Below are positions 23,889 through 36,407 of a stretch of 64,000 nucleotides of DNA, one piece after another. The notes below the pieces were generated by a model that was not told where the DNA came from, did not search any database, and worked only from the letters and a program-made list of their open reading frames with translations. Source of the DNA: Fomitopsis serialis. Taxonomy: Eukaryota; Basidiomycota; Agaricomycetes; Polyporales; Fomitopsidaceae. Each line of letters begins with the position of its first letter. The stretch's first letter is position 1. The position numbers and the translations under genes were made by a program. The stretch covers positions 48,758 to 112,757 of the forward strand of contig NW_025955098.1 in NCBI RefSeq assembly GCF_022376445.1. The letters run 5' to 3'.

Positions 23889-24996
23889 ACGGAGACAGAT
23901 CTTTGTCATCAAGATGGGCACGGGCTGAAACACCATGCACCATTGGTTGGCTTTGCGGGCTTGGTGACGGACGTGGTGACGGACGTGTGCGAGCCCGTTT
24001 GGGCATCGCTAACGGTGCGAGTGTGCACGAGTGAGGGTTTTGCGCGGGGGCTGGCACCAGAGCACGTCCAGCACGCGCGGGAATACCATCCCTGGCTGCA
24101 AGATCAATTGTGCCGGCTGCATGAATGCACAACTCACACGTGCGCGTTGAATTGGCGTGCTTCGCCGCGGAAGAGCGGGACGGGGAGAGTTTCGGAAGTG
24201 ATGGTGCGCGCCGAAACGCAGCTGCTCGCCACAACAACTGGTGGGGGCCTCGGTATATGCAGCAACTGGCCAGTGGTGGCAAGGGCACTGGGCGCGGTAA
24301 ACCCTGCACGAGTTGTGGTGCAGGTAAATGCAGAGTAGGCAGTGCTCGAGAGTGGTCGTTTGCGCAATGTGAATGCTCGAGGGTGGTCGTTTGCGCGATG
24401 CAAAAGCCAACAGCGGGAGCGCTCGCCGGCTTAGCCAGGCGAGTATCCTCAGCTGCGGCGCTGCGTGGCAACAGATCCACCACAGGAAGAAGGCAACAGC
24501 GATGAGGAGGATTAGAGGCGGTGTTGCGCAGGTCGCTGGCGAGCGAGGTGAATGATGATGATCACGGCAGTGGTCTGGCTAACTCCCAAGAGGGAGGTCA
24601 GCATTCATCCCCGAAGGGTCAGAATGAAGCCCCGCGCTGCTTGTCTACAAGCCAGCCTGAACGCAGCGCAGTGACCTAGCAACCTGCATGACCGATGATC
24701 CAAACCCAGCGTGTTGCGGTTCAAACCGGCTAAGCTCATGCATGCCTGGATGCACCACAATCAGGATTAATAGACATCAGAAGGCCAACTTTGACTTACC
24801 TGTGCAACATATATCGCCGCTCAATGGAGGAGGACCCAAGGCGCCGCGGCATCGCTGGTGCTGCAAACTCGCAAGGATACAACCACGTGATTGAGATTCA
24901 CACGACTGCTCGCACCCAAACCGCGTCCGAAAGCGAGCAGGTCAAAAATACTATCTGTACATGATATGTAGCTCATTGGCCTAATACTAGTTTTAA
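23889..24996. other. Unassigned sequence between E1 and the transposase remnant
   Basis: GC-rich, no recognisable coding sequence. A minus-strand frame of 393 codons (23302-24483) runs from here into E1 but is Ala/Pro-rich and follows composition. A 33-bp unit (ctcgagagtggtcgtttgcg and onward) is repeated in tandem at about 24343-24405. Confidence 0.45.
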
Positions 24997-27900
24997 CTAC
25001 TCTCCGTCCTCATCTTCATCGTCTGGCATATTCACAAGTGGATTGTGGTACCTCTCAAGACCCAGCTTCTCCACGAGGAAATACCGACCCTCCAAGTCCT
25101 TGCTGTATGGTCCAATGCGCTGCGGTGCGGGATCATCGCCACCACGGAGGTGATATGTTTGGCCTCTACGACGCGGATAGGGCATGTGTCATCGTGGACA
25201 CATGAGTACAGAGTTCCATGTGACTGTCGTAGCAAGTCAGCATCAGGATCTGAGTACAAGTGTACGACTGCAAGGGCGATGCTCGTCTCTTCAGTTTGAG
25301 AAGAAAGAAGTAGCAAGCTTCCCCAATACTGATCTGCCCATTCTCGGTTATCTAAAACAGTCTATGAGCCCTTGTACTGGATATCCCATCCACGTTGTGA
25401 ATTGATGTCTCGAATACACACCTTGACGTTACGAGCAATGCGCAGGCGGTCCAGAGGTCACTTGTGCTCCTTCCACAGAGAACGAGCAACCTGCCCATTT
25501 GGGAGACCAGTCGAGCCCATTGAACTATGGATGGACCCTCTTCCCAATTGTCCATGGGGATATTGTGCTCATCCAGAAATGCGATGATCGCGACTGCCTC
25601 TTCCTCCGTGACGCTGTTGTCAGTCTTGTCCTTCGCACGACGCAGCGAGTAGCCGTCACCTAGATCAATTGCACGTTTTGGTATTGACTCCACCTCCCAA
25701 ATTCAGGATACATTGCTCGCAATGCATTGACTCGGCATCGGCGTAGCCCTGCTCAGCGAGATTCGCAAAGGGGTTTGAGTGCTGCCGCACCTCTCCGCCA
25801 AGATTGCCGATCGTCCGCTCCAAGGTCCACTGAGAGAAGTTCGCATATGGTCCGCAGCGCTCTGTCTCGGAGGGATAGTGGGTGAAGCCATGGACACTCT
25901 GACGGACAAAGTGCAAGCGCTCCGGCTTTCGTTGATAGTACTTCTTCTCAAACTCCTCTGCCCGTGTCACGAGCTGCCCGTGTGCCAAGACCAAGTTTTC
26001 CGAAGCTATCTCATGACCAGCAATCATCCGGTAGCCAGAGACCATCTTCGTGAAGTGTGCCAGTAGTCCAGAGGTACTGTCTGATAGAACAAAGCTGGGC
26101 ACATCCCGTACAGATGAAGCTGATGTTCACAGGCCTTGTAACCACTTGAGATCTTCTCTGCTGGATTGTGTGGTGCTTGGCCAAAGGAGCCAGGGAGGTA
26201 TGGGGTCATCACCGCAACAGCTGTGCCATGCTTCTTCCACGTGATCAAAGTTGCCCAGTCCCAAGAAGCCTTGTTGTTGTTCTTGTCGCACTGGATTGTC
26301 CTGCGGAACAGACTCAGCTGGAGATCAGGTATGTTCAAGCTCCCGTGGTGCATGATATCGGCAGGGAACATGTTTGGGATCCCTAGTGTTTGTCGAGCTG
26401 GAAGACCCATAAGAATACTTGGCTTCGCAATTCCAGTCTCCAGGCGGAGCTTGGCGTACTCGCGTTGGGTTTTCGCGCCCATTAGGCGTGTTAGGTTCGC
26501 TGCATAGTGGTGCGATGCCTCCACCATATTGAGAGGTGCACGAAGGCTGATGTCTGCGTGGTTGGAGCCATCAACATCGTATCCATGTGGCTTCAGAGTC
26601 GCGGATAATAATGTCCGACACCAGGCTTGTGCCACCTCGTGTTGCGCAGTACAGTCGGCAACCCAGACCGCCCGAGTGTCCCACTAAGCCACTGAGGTAG
26701 GCCATTCCAGGTATATCAGCCATGGCGAACAAGAGGAAAAGGTCGGACAGGAATTGTGCGGCTCGCTCAGCATCCCAGAGCCGGAGCCCTTTGCGCATGA
26801 GTGCAGCCACATGGCGAATTCCAGGGAACACGAACGAGTCTATGTTTTGAGGTTTCTTCGGGATGAAGCCTCCTGGGAGTACATGTGTCTTGCGATACCT
26901 GACGTCGGGGTGTAGTCACAGATCACCCAGATGTATATACATCCAGAAATCCATGACCTTGTTGGCATAGAGCTGTGCACCATCGAGCGAGAGGATCAAG
27001 ACAGTATCGTTGTCTTTGATATCACCAGCATCGACACGCGCAAGATAGTCAAAGCCATGAACCAAGTCAGATAGAAGAGGTAGCCTATCACCATGCATGT
27101 CCAACATCCGCAGAGCATCCCGAGTCGCTTCTGCACGATACTTGGCTGCCTGAGCACCCTCCGGAGAACGGCGCATGGCTTGAATCATTGGGCCAATCGG
27201 TATAGTGGTAAACTGCTCTGTGCGACCCGCTTGCCCTTCAGTAGCTCATCGCGGTAGTGGGATCATTGCACATCACACATTTATCGAGGTGGGCAAAGGG
27301 GCCAGTGTAAGTGAGACACCCATTTGGGCACATATCGTGTTTGATGGCGTGAATCCCAGTGAGATTGGTGGCAACCTGTCGAATGCGGTGGAACAAGTAC
27401 ATCTGATGTTGGGGGGACAGTGTGCCAAAGTGTTCCAACACTGTCATAGATGACTTGCGCGCAGTTATCCAGAGCCAGGTATACCTCGAGCGAGAGCACA
27501 AGCACCGGGTCATCCAGATCAGGACAGTCGTGAGGGGGTTTCTCAGGGTATCCAAGAGAGCGGGATCGTCTATGTCGTCTCAAGAGTCGCCTGTCGTAGA
27601 AGATCAATCATCTCTTTTGTGCGGCGGAGATCCTCTAGGTGGATGGTACTAGGCAGTGTCAAGTCCTCCATGTCCGAGTCACTAGCAGTAGAATCTGGGT
27701 GTGAACCGCCCGAGGTGGCATTCGTGGGAGGCTGTGCATGTTCTTGTTCTGCAACCTCGGCTTCTTGTGCTGAGATCTCGGCCAGACTTCCTGGATCGGC
27801 TCTCAGGAGCGATACTGATGAACCGGCGCTGAGAGGGCCGCGCAAGGGTATGCCTTCACTGCCTTCAGTGCTGCGGTCCAAGTTCACCTCCTCTCCCGCT

Positions 27901-28800
27901 TTGCACGAACATCAACTGTCAGTATCTGGGCTGCTAACAACACATGAAAGTAAATGCTCACCTTCTATCTGCTCCGCAGACTCCGAGTCGGGTGCCACGT
28001 CTGCCGCAGCGTCACATTTGTGGATGAATCAATGAGCTACTAGCAGAACAGTCATTGACCTGCTCGCCTAAAGCTTCATGTGAGACTCAGCTTGTCACCA
28101 CATCTATCAAGAGAGTGATCTCACTGATTGTCTGTCACATGCAGCCTGGGAGGCTTCGGCGACACCGAGTTGGCCTAGACGGTGTCTATGAGCATTACAG
28201 ATCAAGATATTTGTCGTCAATTATACCTTGTGATGAGATCTCAGGCTCCTTGGAGTCATCGATCCATGAGCTGCAGGAGCTATCCGCCAGAGATCTGTTA
28301 TACAATGTTACAAAATGATGCTCAGGTACTAAGGTAAAGTGGAGGCGACACACCTCGTCTCTGTGCGCGTATATTAGCTCGTTTCCCTAGATGGCTATCC
28401 TGGATGTCGGGCTGTAGTCGTTCCACTTCACCGAATTTGCACTTCGTCCCATTGACCCTGTAGGGTGATTGCCTGAACCGTGTTCTCGTGAAGGACCAGC
28501 CACTGGAGCACTGTGCGAGGAGCATTTGCCTGGGAGAGAAGTAGTGTGAATCCAGTGGTTGCAGGGCCAGAGGTGGTTGTATGCGAGAGACTCGAAAGTC
28601 CTTGTGTGCATGATATGTAGATTTACTGACCGGAGTTGGCGTTGATCCACAACGCTGAGCGCAGTCACATGTGTAGGCTTTCTCTGGTTCATCTGGACCC
28701 AGCTGAGTCGCCTTCTGCTTCCCCTTAGATGATCCCGAGCCGCGATGGAAGAGACGGCAGAGGGCATGATGCTTAGATGACAGCGACACTGGGATGAACA
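24997..28800 (-). pseudogene. CACTA/Tnp2-like transposase, degenerate
   Basis: Reading from right to left on the minus strand: a Cys/His segment (YTCDCAQRCGSTP then TYHAHKDF, about 28600-28690), KHDMCPNGCLTYTGPF with CVMCND (about 27260-27340), VLILSLDGAQLYANK (about 26960-27010), FPGIRHVAALMRKGLRLWD (about 26770-26830), IPGMAYLSGLVGHSGGLGCR (about 26660-26720), MPNMF..HHGSLNI (about 26340-26380), WTLERTIGNLGGEVRQHSNP (about 25780-25840) and a C-terminal FLVEKLGLERYHNPLVN (about 25030-25090). This order is that of Tnp2-type (Transposase_21-like) proteins of mushroom genomes. The frame changes several times and stops intervene, so no transposase can be made. It ends about 300 bp from the right terminus of the 14.3-kb insertion and is probably its original transposase. 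Confidence 0.75.
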
Positions 28801-29072
28801 AGAAATGCACACCGTTACCTGAGTGGAGCACACAGCAAAATCACTTAGTGCGCACAGCGAGCTTATGGATTGCGATGTGCGGCAGCTTGGGGCCGCATGC
28901 CAATGTGTTACACAGAGAGCAGGTGCTAAGAACAACAGCCTAGCATAAATGGCTGTTATCCACGACACCGATTGATGTCATTGGCAGGTCGGGGCACATT
29001 CGGGCACATCGGCCCATTATGGGCAGGTTGGGCAGCCCAGGGCAGCCCCGGGCAGGTGCGTTTTTCATTGGG
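28801..29072. repeat. Right subterminal and terminal region of the 14.3-kb insertion
   Basis: From about 28985 the sequence has closely spaced GGGCACAT, GGGCAGG and GGGCAGC boxes, the inverse of the boxes at the left end, then the terminal inverted repeat ending in CATTGGG at 29072. Confidence 0.75.
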
Positions 29073-29227
29073 CTTAAGCGCCAATATCGCTGGCCACTCA
29101 TAGGAGATTGTTCAGCTCATGAGTCCTCAGAAATTGTAGAATATGAGAAGCCTGGCATCAATAGCAAGTAATACACCGTAATACACAATCAGAACTGTCC
29201 CCTACTTCCAGTAGTCATTGCAGAAAT

Positions 29228-29885
29228 CTATGCTCTGTCTACGCTGAAGCGGCCCTCCCTCCCTTCCGCTGCAGTCCTCACAACACAGCCCACTTCCCCC
29301 ACTTGTGCCCGCTCTGCCCCTATGCCCATCGGAGCCTCTCTCGTCACCACGGCCCATTTAGCCTCCATGATCTCGCGACACTTCCCCAGGCCTACAGGCC
29401 AGATCCAATTCAGCTCGATGAAGTTATACTTCATCGAGCACATCGGATGAACGGGCTGTTCCCCCGTGGCGTAGTTCTGGGAATACAGCGTAAGCTGCAC
29501 CGTCAAATCTTTGAGGACGAGGATGTTGTCCAGGGGGAGGGGGAGGCAGATTGGAAACATCTGGTGCAGACACAACAGCTCAAATGTCTGCGTCAACACG
29601 TTGTAATGGTTGAAGGTCATTACTCGCGGCTCGAGCATCTCAGTGTATGTTGGGAACTCCCGTGGCTTGAATTCATTCAGCTTTGGGAACATTTGAGCGA
29701 GCATCGGTTGCTCAGACAGTCCCGGTATCACAATCTCCGAGCCCGTCGCGTTGACTTTGCCGATGAGCAGAACAGATACAGGTGTATAGCCGTTCTGTAC
29801 ACGGTGTTCAGTGAGCGCGCCAACATCAGTGAGGGTTACCACATACCTGAACGTAAACCATTGCCTCAACCAGCACTGACGACAC
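29228..29885 (-). pseudogene. WPVG-family gene, 5'-truncated copy C
   Basis: Exon 3 is open from 29228 to about 29840 and includes VSVLLIGKVNATG, CSMKYNFIELNWIWPVGL and a REGRFSVDRA end. A short piece of exon 2 (SSVLVEAMVYVQ) precedes a gtatgt donor at about 29850. Upstream (rightward) a TGA interrupts and the E2 foldback element begins, so exon 1 and most of exon 2 are lost. Its 3' flank (29155 region, atcaatagcaagtaatacac) is shared with the 3' flank of gene A at about 61030, and the next upstream segment equals the spacer at 63950-64000. It once belonged to the same tandem array. Confidence 0.75.
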
Positions 29886-30321
29886 TTTCCATCACATTAT
29901 TCAGTGGTACCTACTCGATACTAACGGTACAGCCGGAGTGCATTTCAACTGTTGCAAACGGTAAAGCCGCCTCCGTCCGGAGCTGTCATTTCCTCGTTGC
30001 AAACAGGCCGGCCGGACTGGTTTCAAACAAGCTGGCCGAGTGTATCTCAAACCAGTTCAAACGGTCTGGCCGGTGTATCCCTAGGGCACCTATTTTCTGT
30101 CTGAACAGGGGGGCCATTTAGTGTCTTGCTGGCAACGGACCGGCCGGGAAATGAGGGGTTTTAATTGTAACAGATCAACCGGGATACTCTTTCTCCTATG
30201 GTAACGAACCAGCCAGGAAATGGGATCCTTCATTTGTAATGGGCCGGCTGGAGTGCATAGTTCACCAGTTGCAATGGGCCGGCCGGAGCACATGCTCCCT
30301 GGCTAATAACAGACCGGCCGG

Positions 30322-33300
30322 CATCAGGAAACCTACCCCACACGAATTTGTGGAAATCTGCACAAATTTGCACAAATTTCCTGGAGACCCCATTTACTTG
30401 ACCCCCCCAATTCCCTCGCTCGAATTTGCGTGAATTCACATCCAATGGCTGTGAATTGCAAGGAAATACTAGCTCGGCCATACAATTTGGGTACTTCAAT
30501 TCACATTGTATTGCACGTATTTACACGCTTAGCTACTACGTCCACCCTACTCCCATCAGTCTCCCACTGGCATCCTTTATTCATGCGCGCATGGTCCGTT
30601 CGTCGGCCGTGTGCTCCCGTGCTGGGCATTCACCTAGTGCGCTCGCGGTTGGCGTGTGTACCGTCGCCTGCTCGCCCGCCGGCCCGTTCATCGGTCGGCC
30701 ATGTCTGCGTGCTGGGCATTTGCCCAGCGCGCTTGCTGTCACCGTGCGCGTGGTGGTCATCCGCGCCCTATGTCCGTGTGCTTGCCCTCTCGCCCTCTCG
30801 CCCTCTCGCCCTCTTGCCCTCTTGCCGGCTCGCGCACCCACCCGTCTTCCTGCTCACCTACTCATCCGCTCACACCCTATCGCCCGCCGGTCTGCCCGTC
30901 TTCCTGCCCGCTTGTCTGCTTGCCCGGTACCCGTTTGTTGGCTCGTCCATCCACGTGCGCGTGCATTCGCCGGCCGTGCGTGCGTGCTGGGCAATCGCCC
31001 AGCACGGTCGCGGGTGGCGTATGCTGTCGTCTGCCATTTGTCCACCCACCTGCGCACTCGTCCACCTAGCGACACACCCGCGAGTACACTCGTCAACCCA
31101 TTAACCCGCTCACCCACTCACCCGTTTGACTTCCCGCCCGCCCGCTCACTCTCCCGCCCCTCGTCCACTCGTCCGCCCGCCATCTGTCCGTCGCCCGTGC
31201 CTGCACGCGATGCATTGACCCTGAGTGCTCGCGGTCGTCGCGCCGCACCATGCCGTGTTCTGTGTCTACGTTAGTGGGCTCGTTCGCATGCATCTGCACT
31301 CACCAGGGGACTCTCGCCCTCGCCCGCCCTCGCCAGCCACAACCTTCCCTGTCGTCCGTTCGTCATCCGCTTGTCATCCCCGCTCGTCTTCGGCGCCCGA
31401 CGTCTGCTCGTTGTCCACGCCCGCCGTCGCGACACTGCAAGCAGATGGGCGAGAAGAAGTGGACGGAAATTTTCAGTAGGTATGCTACTCAACGCTTTTT
31501 TTTTTCGTGGCTGTGTTTTCCTTTCGTTCAATGCTCCTGCCCCTCATTCCCACTCATTCTCGCATACGCCTCTCTTCTATCTCTGCGCTTGTTGCACTCG
31601 GGCTTGCACTTGCGCGCTCGGACTCGTGTTCGGGCTGTGGGGCGGCCCGAGTGGCATTGATGCGTGGTCGTGGTTATCTGCATCGGTGGACGAGCAGATA
31701 GGCAGACGGCCAGTCGGATGCGAGAGCAAGCGGGTAGTCGGGCGGACAGACGAGAAGGCAGATGAGCACACAGACGGCCGTATGCGAAGGGGCAGCCTGG
31801 CGTGAGAGAGCGAGCGAGGGAGCGTGCCATAGAGTGGGTGCCAGAGGCAGCAGACCGCTGGGCAGGCGCACGGGCGGGAGAAAATGCTGGCATGTAAAAG
31901 GGTAGTCAGGTAGGCAAGGACAACGATCTCACCTCTGAACGTTGAACCTTTCTGCTCTTCGAATTTCCTTGCTCCTTCGTCGTCTTGTCTTCTCGTCGAG
32001 TTCCTGCGGCACCCCAACACGATCGCTTTGGACAGATAAATTTGCTCGACGACTGGATGTGCGACGTGGCCAGGTGAGTCATGTGACCGATTTCACTCAG
32101 GGCAGGCATATTGCGACTTGTCTGACTTCGTTTCACGCTGCTCCCTTGCTCAGGCTAATCCCTTGCTCAGGCTGCTCACCGTTCTATGCTGCCACAACAC
32201 TGGTACGCTCACGACCAATAAGCTAAGTCTACTCGCTGAATTTGCGCTGATCGTCTTCGAGGCTCGCCCAACTCGATTCCCGCCCTCTCCCTGTCGAGCT
32301 CCTTTACGACGAGCAGCTCCGATAGAGCTCTGGACGACCCCTGGCACCAACTTCGACGATGCATTGCCACACCTGCCGCCACGCAACACACCCATGAGCA
32401 AATAGGTCTTCAGTCACCGACGGTGCACTCCGAGTTCGGCCACTGTGCGAACGAGCTGCGCGTGCTCTAGTGAGTCCTGAAGTAGGCTGGGGATCGGATG
32501 GTAGTGAGGTGTGGTCAATGGACAGGTGAGGCATGACGGATGCAACACGGCCCGTCTTGCACGAGCTACTGACTGCTCTATCAGGCGACGGGACGCACGT
32601 ACAAGCCCATGGCTTCGAGCTCAGTGAACGTGCGACGCGTACCATCGAGCGCGCTACACCCACCCACCCGCATCGCCTGAACGGGCATGATGCAAGCGTG
32701 GAAGTTACGTAGTCAGCACATGCACTCAGGAAGTCGCAGGACACGACGTACCGTCAGTTACCTGCTTGCCCATTGGCCACCCACTCGCCCACCTACTCGC
32801 CCACTAACTTGCCTGTCAGTTTCCCTGCTGTCTCGCTCGGCCATTGTTCTGGCCCGCCATCTCGCTTGCCCGCCATCACCCTATCCCCGTCGCACGCCCC
32901 CGCCGTCTCACCAGCCCGCCGCCACATAGGCCTGCCATCTCGCTTCCCCGCCTGCTGTCCGTCTCGCCCACCGGCTCGCTCGCTCTTCTTCTCGGTCTCC
33001 TACTGTCTAGCCGCTGTCTTGCTTGCCCAACGCCTCGTCTGTCCATCGTCTTGCTCACCCGTCGCCTCGTCCACGCGCTGTCAGGCTTGTCTGCTGCCTC
33101 GCCCGCGTGTCGTCTTGCCCGCGCCCTGTTGCTCGTGCGCTCTCGCCCACGCGCGTCGCGCTCTTGCATGCAGCGTCGCATGCACCCCCTCGCTCGCGCT
33201 CTCCTCTGCTCGGTCGGCTGACCACTCACTCGTCCACACAATTGCCCACGTGATCGCTCGCTCGTCCGTGCGCCCACTTGCCAACAGACCTGCTTCCTGC

Positions 33301-33820
33301 CCGTGGACCCGCGGACCCTTGGCCTAACCGCGAACAATTCACCCGTCGCGCAACAAGTAGTCGGGATACGCATACCATTCAACACGTGGTACGTACCACA
33401 CCCGCGATAGCCGCACCTCGCGACTGTGTCGACCAGATGCACGACGGTCTCCGAGTTGACAGGCACGCAGTGCACCCACGGTGGTGGAGAGATTTTGACA
33501 AGGGTCTTCGCACGACGCGACCACTGGCTCCTTCGTCCGAGCGAATTCAGTATACAACAATCACGACAGGGGCAGGAGGAGAGACAATGGAGCGAAGCTG
33601 GACGAGATGAGCTGTGTGTACATTTACTGTTGTGTATTGTAGTCACAGCCAATCGAGGCATCTGATGTACATCAATTTTTGACGTGTGTGTATATGAAAA
33701 TATATTTCTGCCTGTTCGGGAGGCATTTGCACTGATTTACAAGCCATTCGGAGTGACAGGCGCGGCTGCGGCGATTTGACGCTGATTTGCGCCACATTCG
33801 CGCAGGGGGGTTTCCTGATG
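30322..33820. mobile_element. Nested 3.5-kb C-rich insertion within E2
   Basis: The left end reads CATCAGGAAACCTACCCCAC and the inverse of the right end reads CATCAGGAAACCCCCCTGCG, followed on both sides by CGAAT.TGG and AAATC. Imperfect terminal inverted repeats are about 35 bp. The interior from 30590 to 33330 is strongly C/T-rich on the plus strand (cgcccgctcgccc patterns), which keeps several long frames open on both strands. None has a recognisable domain. I cannot identify a target duplication, so the class is open. Confidence 0.45.
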
Positions 33821-33914
33821 GGGTTGCATCATCTCTTGCTGGCAACGGAGCGGCCGGACCATTTTTCCACATTGATAGCAGGCTAGCCAGGCCATATAAT
33901 CTAGCACTCCACAC

Positions 33915-34005
33915 TGGTAATGGTCCGGTCGGGCAGTGGCACCATCCATTGGTAATGGTCCGGCCGGGCAGTGGCACCATCCATTGGTAATGGTCCGGCC
34001 GGGCA
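33915..34005. repeat. 35-bp tandem repeat, 2.6 copies
   Basis: The unit begins tggtaatggtccggycgggc and ends caccatccat; units start at 33915, 33950 and 33985. Only one base differs between the first two. It contains the CCGG box typical of the E2 arms, so it is an arm subrepeat amplified in tandem. Confidence 0.85.
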
Positions 34006-36407
34006 ACAGTATTGTGACCCAGTATTGGCTGGGCCAGTCAACAATAGACCATACTCCCTTAGAACAGCCTACTAGTAGCATGTATTATATGTCCACAGTG
34101 CATGCCCTATCACATTGCCTGAGCTGTTAGCTCACTGGCCAGCCATGAAAACACTGGCCGAGGGCATTCAAAAACCTTCGGCCTATTGTATTATGATACA
34201 GAGTGTGATTTGAATGATTGTATATGTAAGACCATCACTAATGGAGCCCAACATAGTGTTCCCACATTTTAAAGGGGCTTAGTGAAGCTGCCACCAGCCA
34301 AATTAAATGGCCGGACATCTCAAAACATCGGCCGGGCATTTTAGTTCATTGGCCGAAGCTTTTAATTCATTGGCCGAAGCTTTTTAGGTGCTCGGCAAAA
34401 ATGGCCGGCCGGTGGGCAAAACCGGCCGGGCTGTTGAATTACTATATGTGGAAATGTGGTATTGTCTGGGAGCCCTTCATTCGCAGAGTCTAGTATCAAT
34501 TTCCTAGTTTCCAAGAACACATAGTTAGGCCAGGATATGCAAGACAAGATTTACTACTCACAGGCTTCTTTGCAAAACATGTTATTCAATTCCTGAAGCC
34601 AATATTCTTTGCCCACACTGTTTGACAATCTAGAATGTGTTATCACAATGCATAGAGTAGATCCCCAAAAGGAATAGTCTTATTCTTTGAAGCTGAATGC
34701 AGGACAACAAATAAGGGGTATACAGGTATGGTCTACATGTTGACTTCCTGCAGCTAATGTTCTTTCCAAACAGTGTTTTACCATCTAGAATAGTTCATTG
34801 ATCCACAAGGAATCAGTCCTCCAAAGGAATAGTCTTATTCACACAAGCTGAAGGCAGCACAGAGTTAAGGTGAGGGTGGGTATATGGGTATACATGTTAT
34901 ACTGTGTTCACATCCTGAAGATGCTTTGCCCACAAGGTTTGGCAATCAAGAATGGCACAGAAACATCTACCCACTGTTGGTAATGGTCCGGCTGGCCAAT
35001 CCTCATAGGAGATGGTCCGCCTGTGCATGACCCCCTTAACTCTGTACCACATTCAGCTCATGTGAATAAGACTATTCCTTTGGACGACTCACTCCTTGTG
35101 TATGAACCATTCTAGATTGTGAAACTGTGTTTGGAATGTAGATTGGCTGCAGGAAGTCAACATTGTTTGACATGTATACTATACCTTACCCCTTATCTCA
35201 TGTTCTGCATTCAGCTTCGAAGAATAAGACTATTCCTTTTGGGAATCTACTCTATGCATTGAAATAACATATTCTAGATAGTCAAACAGTGTGGGCAAAG
35301 AATATTGGTTTCAGCAGTTGAATAACATGTTTTGCAAAGAAGCCTGTGAGTAAATCTTGTCTCGCATATCCTGGCCTAACTATGTACCTTTGGACACTAG
35401 GAAATCAATACTAGACTCTATGAATGAAGGGCTTCCAGACGTTACCACATTTCCACATATAGTAATTCAACAGCCTGGCCGGTTTTGCCCACCAGCCGGC
35501 CATTTTTGCCCACCAGCCGGCCATTTTTTGCCGAGCACCGGCTGTTTTTGCCGGCCGGTGAAGTAGAAGCTTCGGCCGGTCAATCCAAAGCTTTGGCCGG
35601 TGAAGAAAAGCTTCGGCCAATGAAGTAAAAGCTTTGGCCAATGAAGTAAAAGCTTCGGCCAATGAACTAAAATGCCCGTCCAATGTTTTGAAATGTCTGG
35701 CCTATTGATTTGGCCCTGTAGGGACAACCTGGCTAATTTTATGGCCAGTAAAGCAAAAACCTGGGTGAGTGAAATCTCTGGCCAGTTAATTTGGCCAGCC
35801 AGTGGGGCTGTTTTGTGTTTTGCAGCTTCACTAGGCATCCCTAAGTCATGGGAAAATTATGCTGTGATCTACTAATGATGGTATACCCTATAGGTGCATA
35901 ATACATATAGTATTTCACTAGCCCCCAGGGGGCTGTGACCGGCTGGACCATTTGAAGCAGGACAACTCCTGACCGGCCGGCCTGTTCGTGGAGTCAGTTT
36001 GTTTAGGCTGGCCAACCCATTCTGGACCAGATAGACTTCACTCCGGCCGGTCCACTTGCAATGAAGGGATTTTATCCTGGCCGGAACATTTGAAGTGGTG
36101 GGGCCTGAGTCCGGCCGCTCTGTTTGCAACGTGGACCGGCCGGCCGCTCCGTTGCATGTGCTAACCCTGCCCTCCACCCGGCCTGTTTGCAGTGATGTTG
36201 TATGGGTCCGGCCGGACCGTTGCCTATCCAGCCGGACTGTTTACAACAGGTACATTACCCCGGCCAAAAGCCCGGCTGGCCTGTTGCAAGCGGTGCATTG
36301 TTGCTAACGGTAGACCTGGACTACTGCGGCCGGAGGCGGCTCTACCGTTTGCAACGGTCAAAATGCACTCCGGCTGTACCGTTAACAGCGAGGTTTTCCA
36401 CTGAATG

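Larger units (their letters stand above)
14758..29072. mobile_element. 14.3-kb composite transposon-like insertion
   Basis: The left end (from 14758) reads CCCCAATGAGAAACGCACCT; the reverse complement of the right end (to 29072) reads CCCAATGAAAAACGCACCTG. About 33 bp match well, then both ends continue into repeated GCTGCCC boxes. CTTAAG flanks both sides (14752-14757 and 29073-29078). The sequence left of the left CTTAAG and right of the right CTTAAG are contiguous in the duplicate locus at 63890-64000, with one CTTAAG (63944-63949): an empty site. The target duplication is either TTAA with G..C element ends or CTTAAG. GCTGCCC subterminal arrays and an internal degenerate Tnp2-like transposase suggest a CACTA relative, although CACTA elements normally duplicate 3 bp. 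Cargo is listed separately. Confidence 0.75.

Noticed and set aside
23302..24483. 393-codon minus-strand open frame
   Set aside because: It runs from unrelated flank into the E1 arm, is Ala/Pro-rich, and its E1 part is a shadow of the CCGGCCGG repeats, which are open in several frames on both strands.
27186..27260. tRNA-like stretch (cggtatagtggtaaac)
   Set aside because: Only a D-arm-like segment is present; no acceptor stem or T-arm follows, and the position is within the transposase remnant.
14758..29072. Starship-type giant element
   Set aside because: No tyrosine recombinase (DUF3435) near either end, long inverted termini are present, and the group is described from Pezizomycotina rather than basidiomycetes.
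30426..33661. Many long open frames (up to 282 codons) on both strands
   Set aside because: They overlap on all frames in strongly C/T-biased sequence, lack domains and lack plausible introns; composition explains them.
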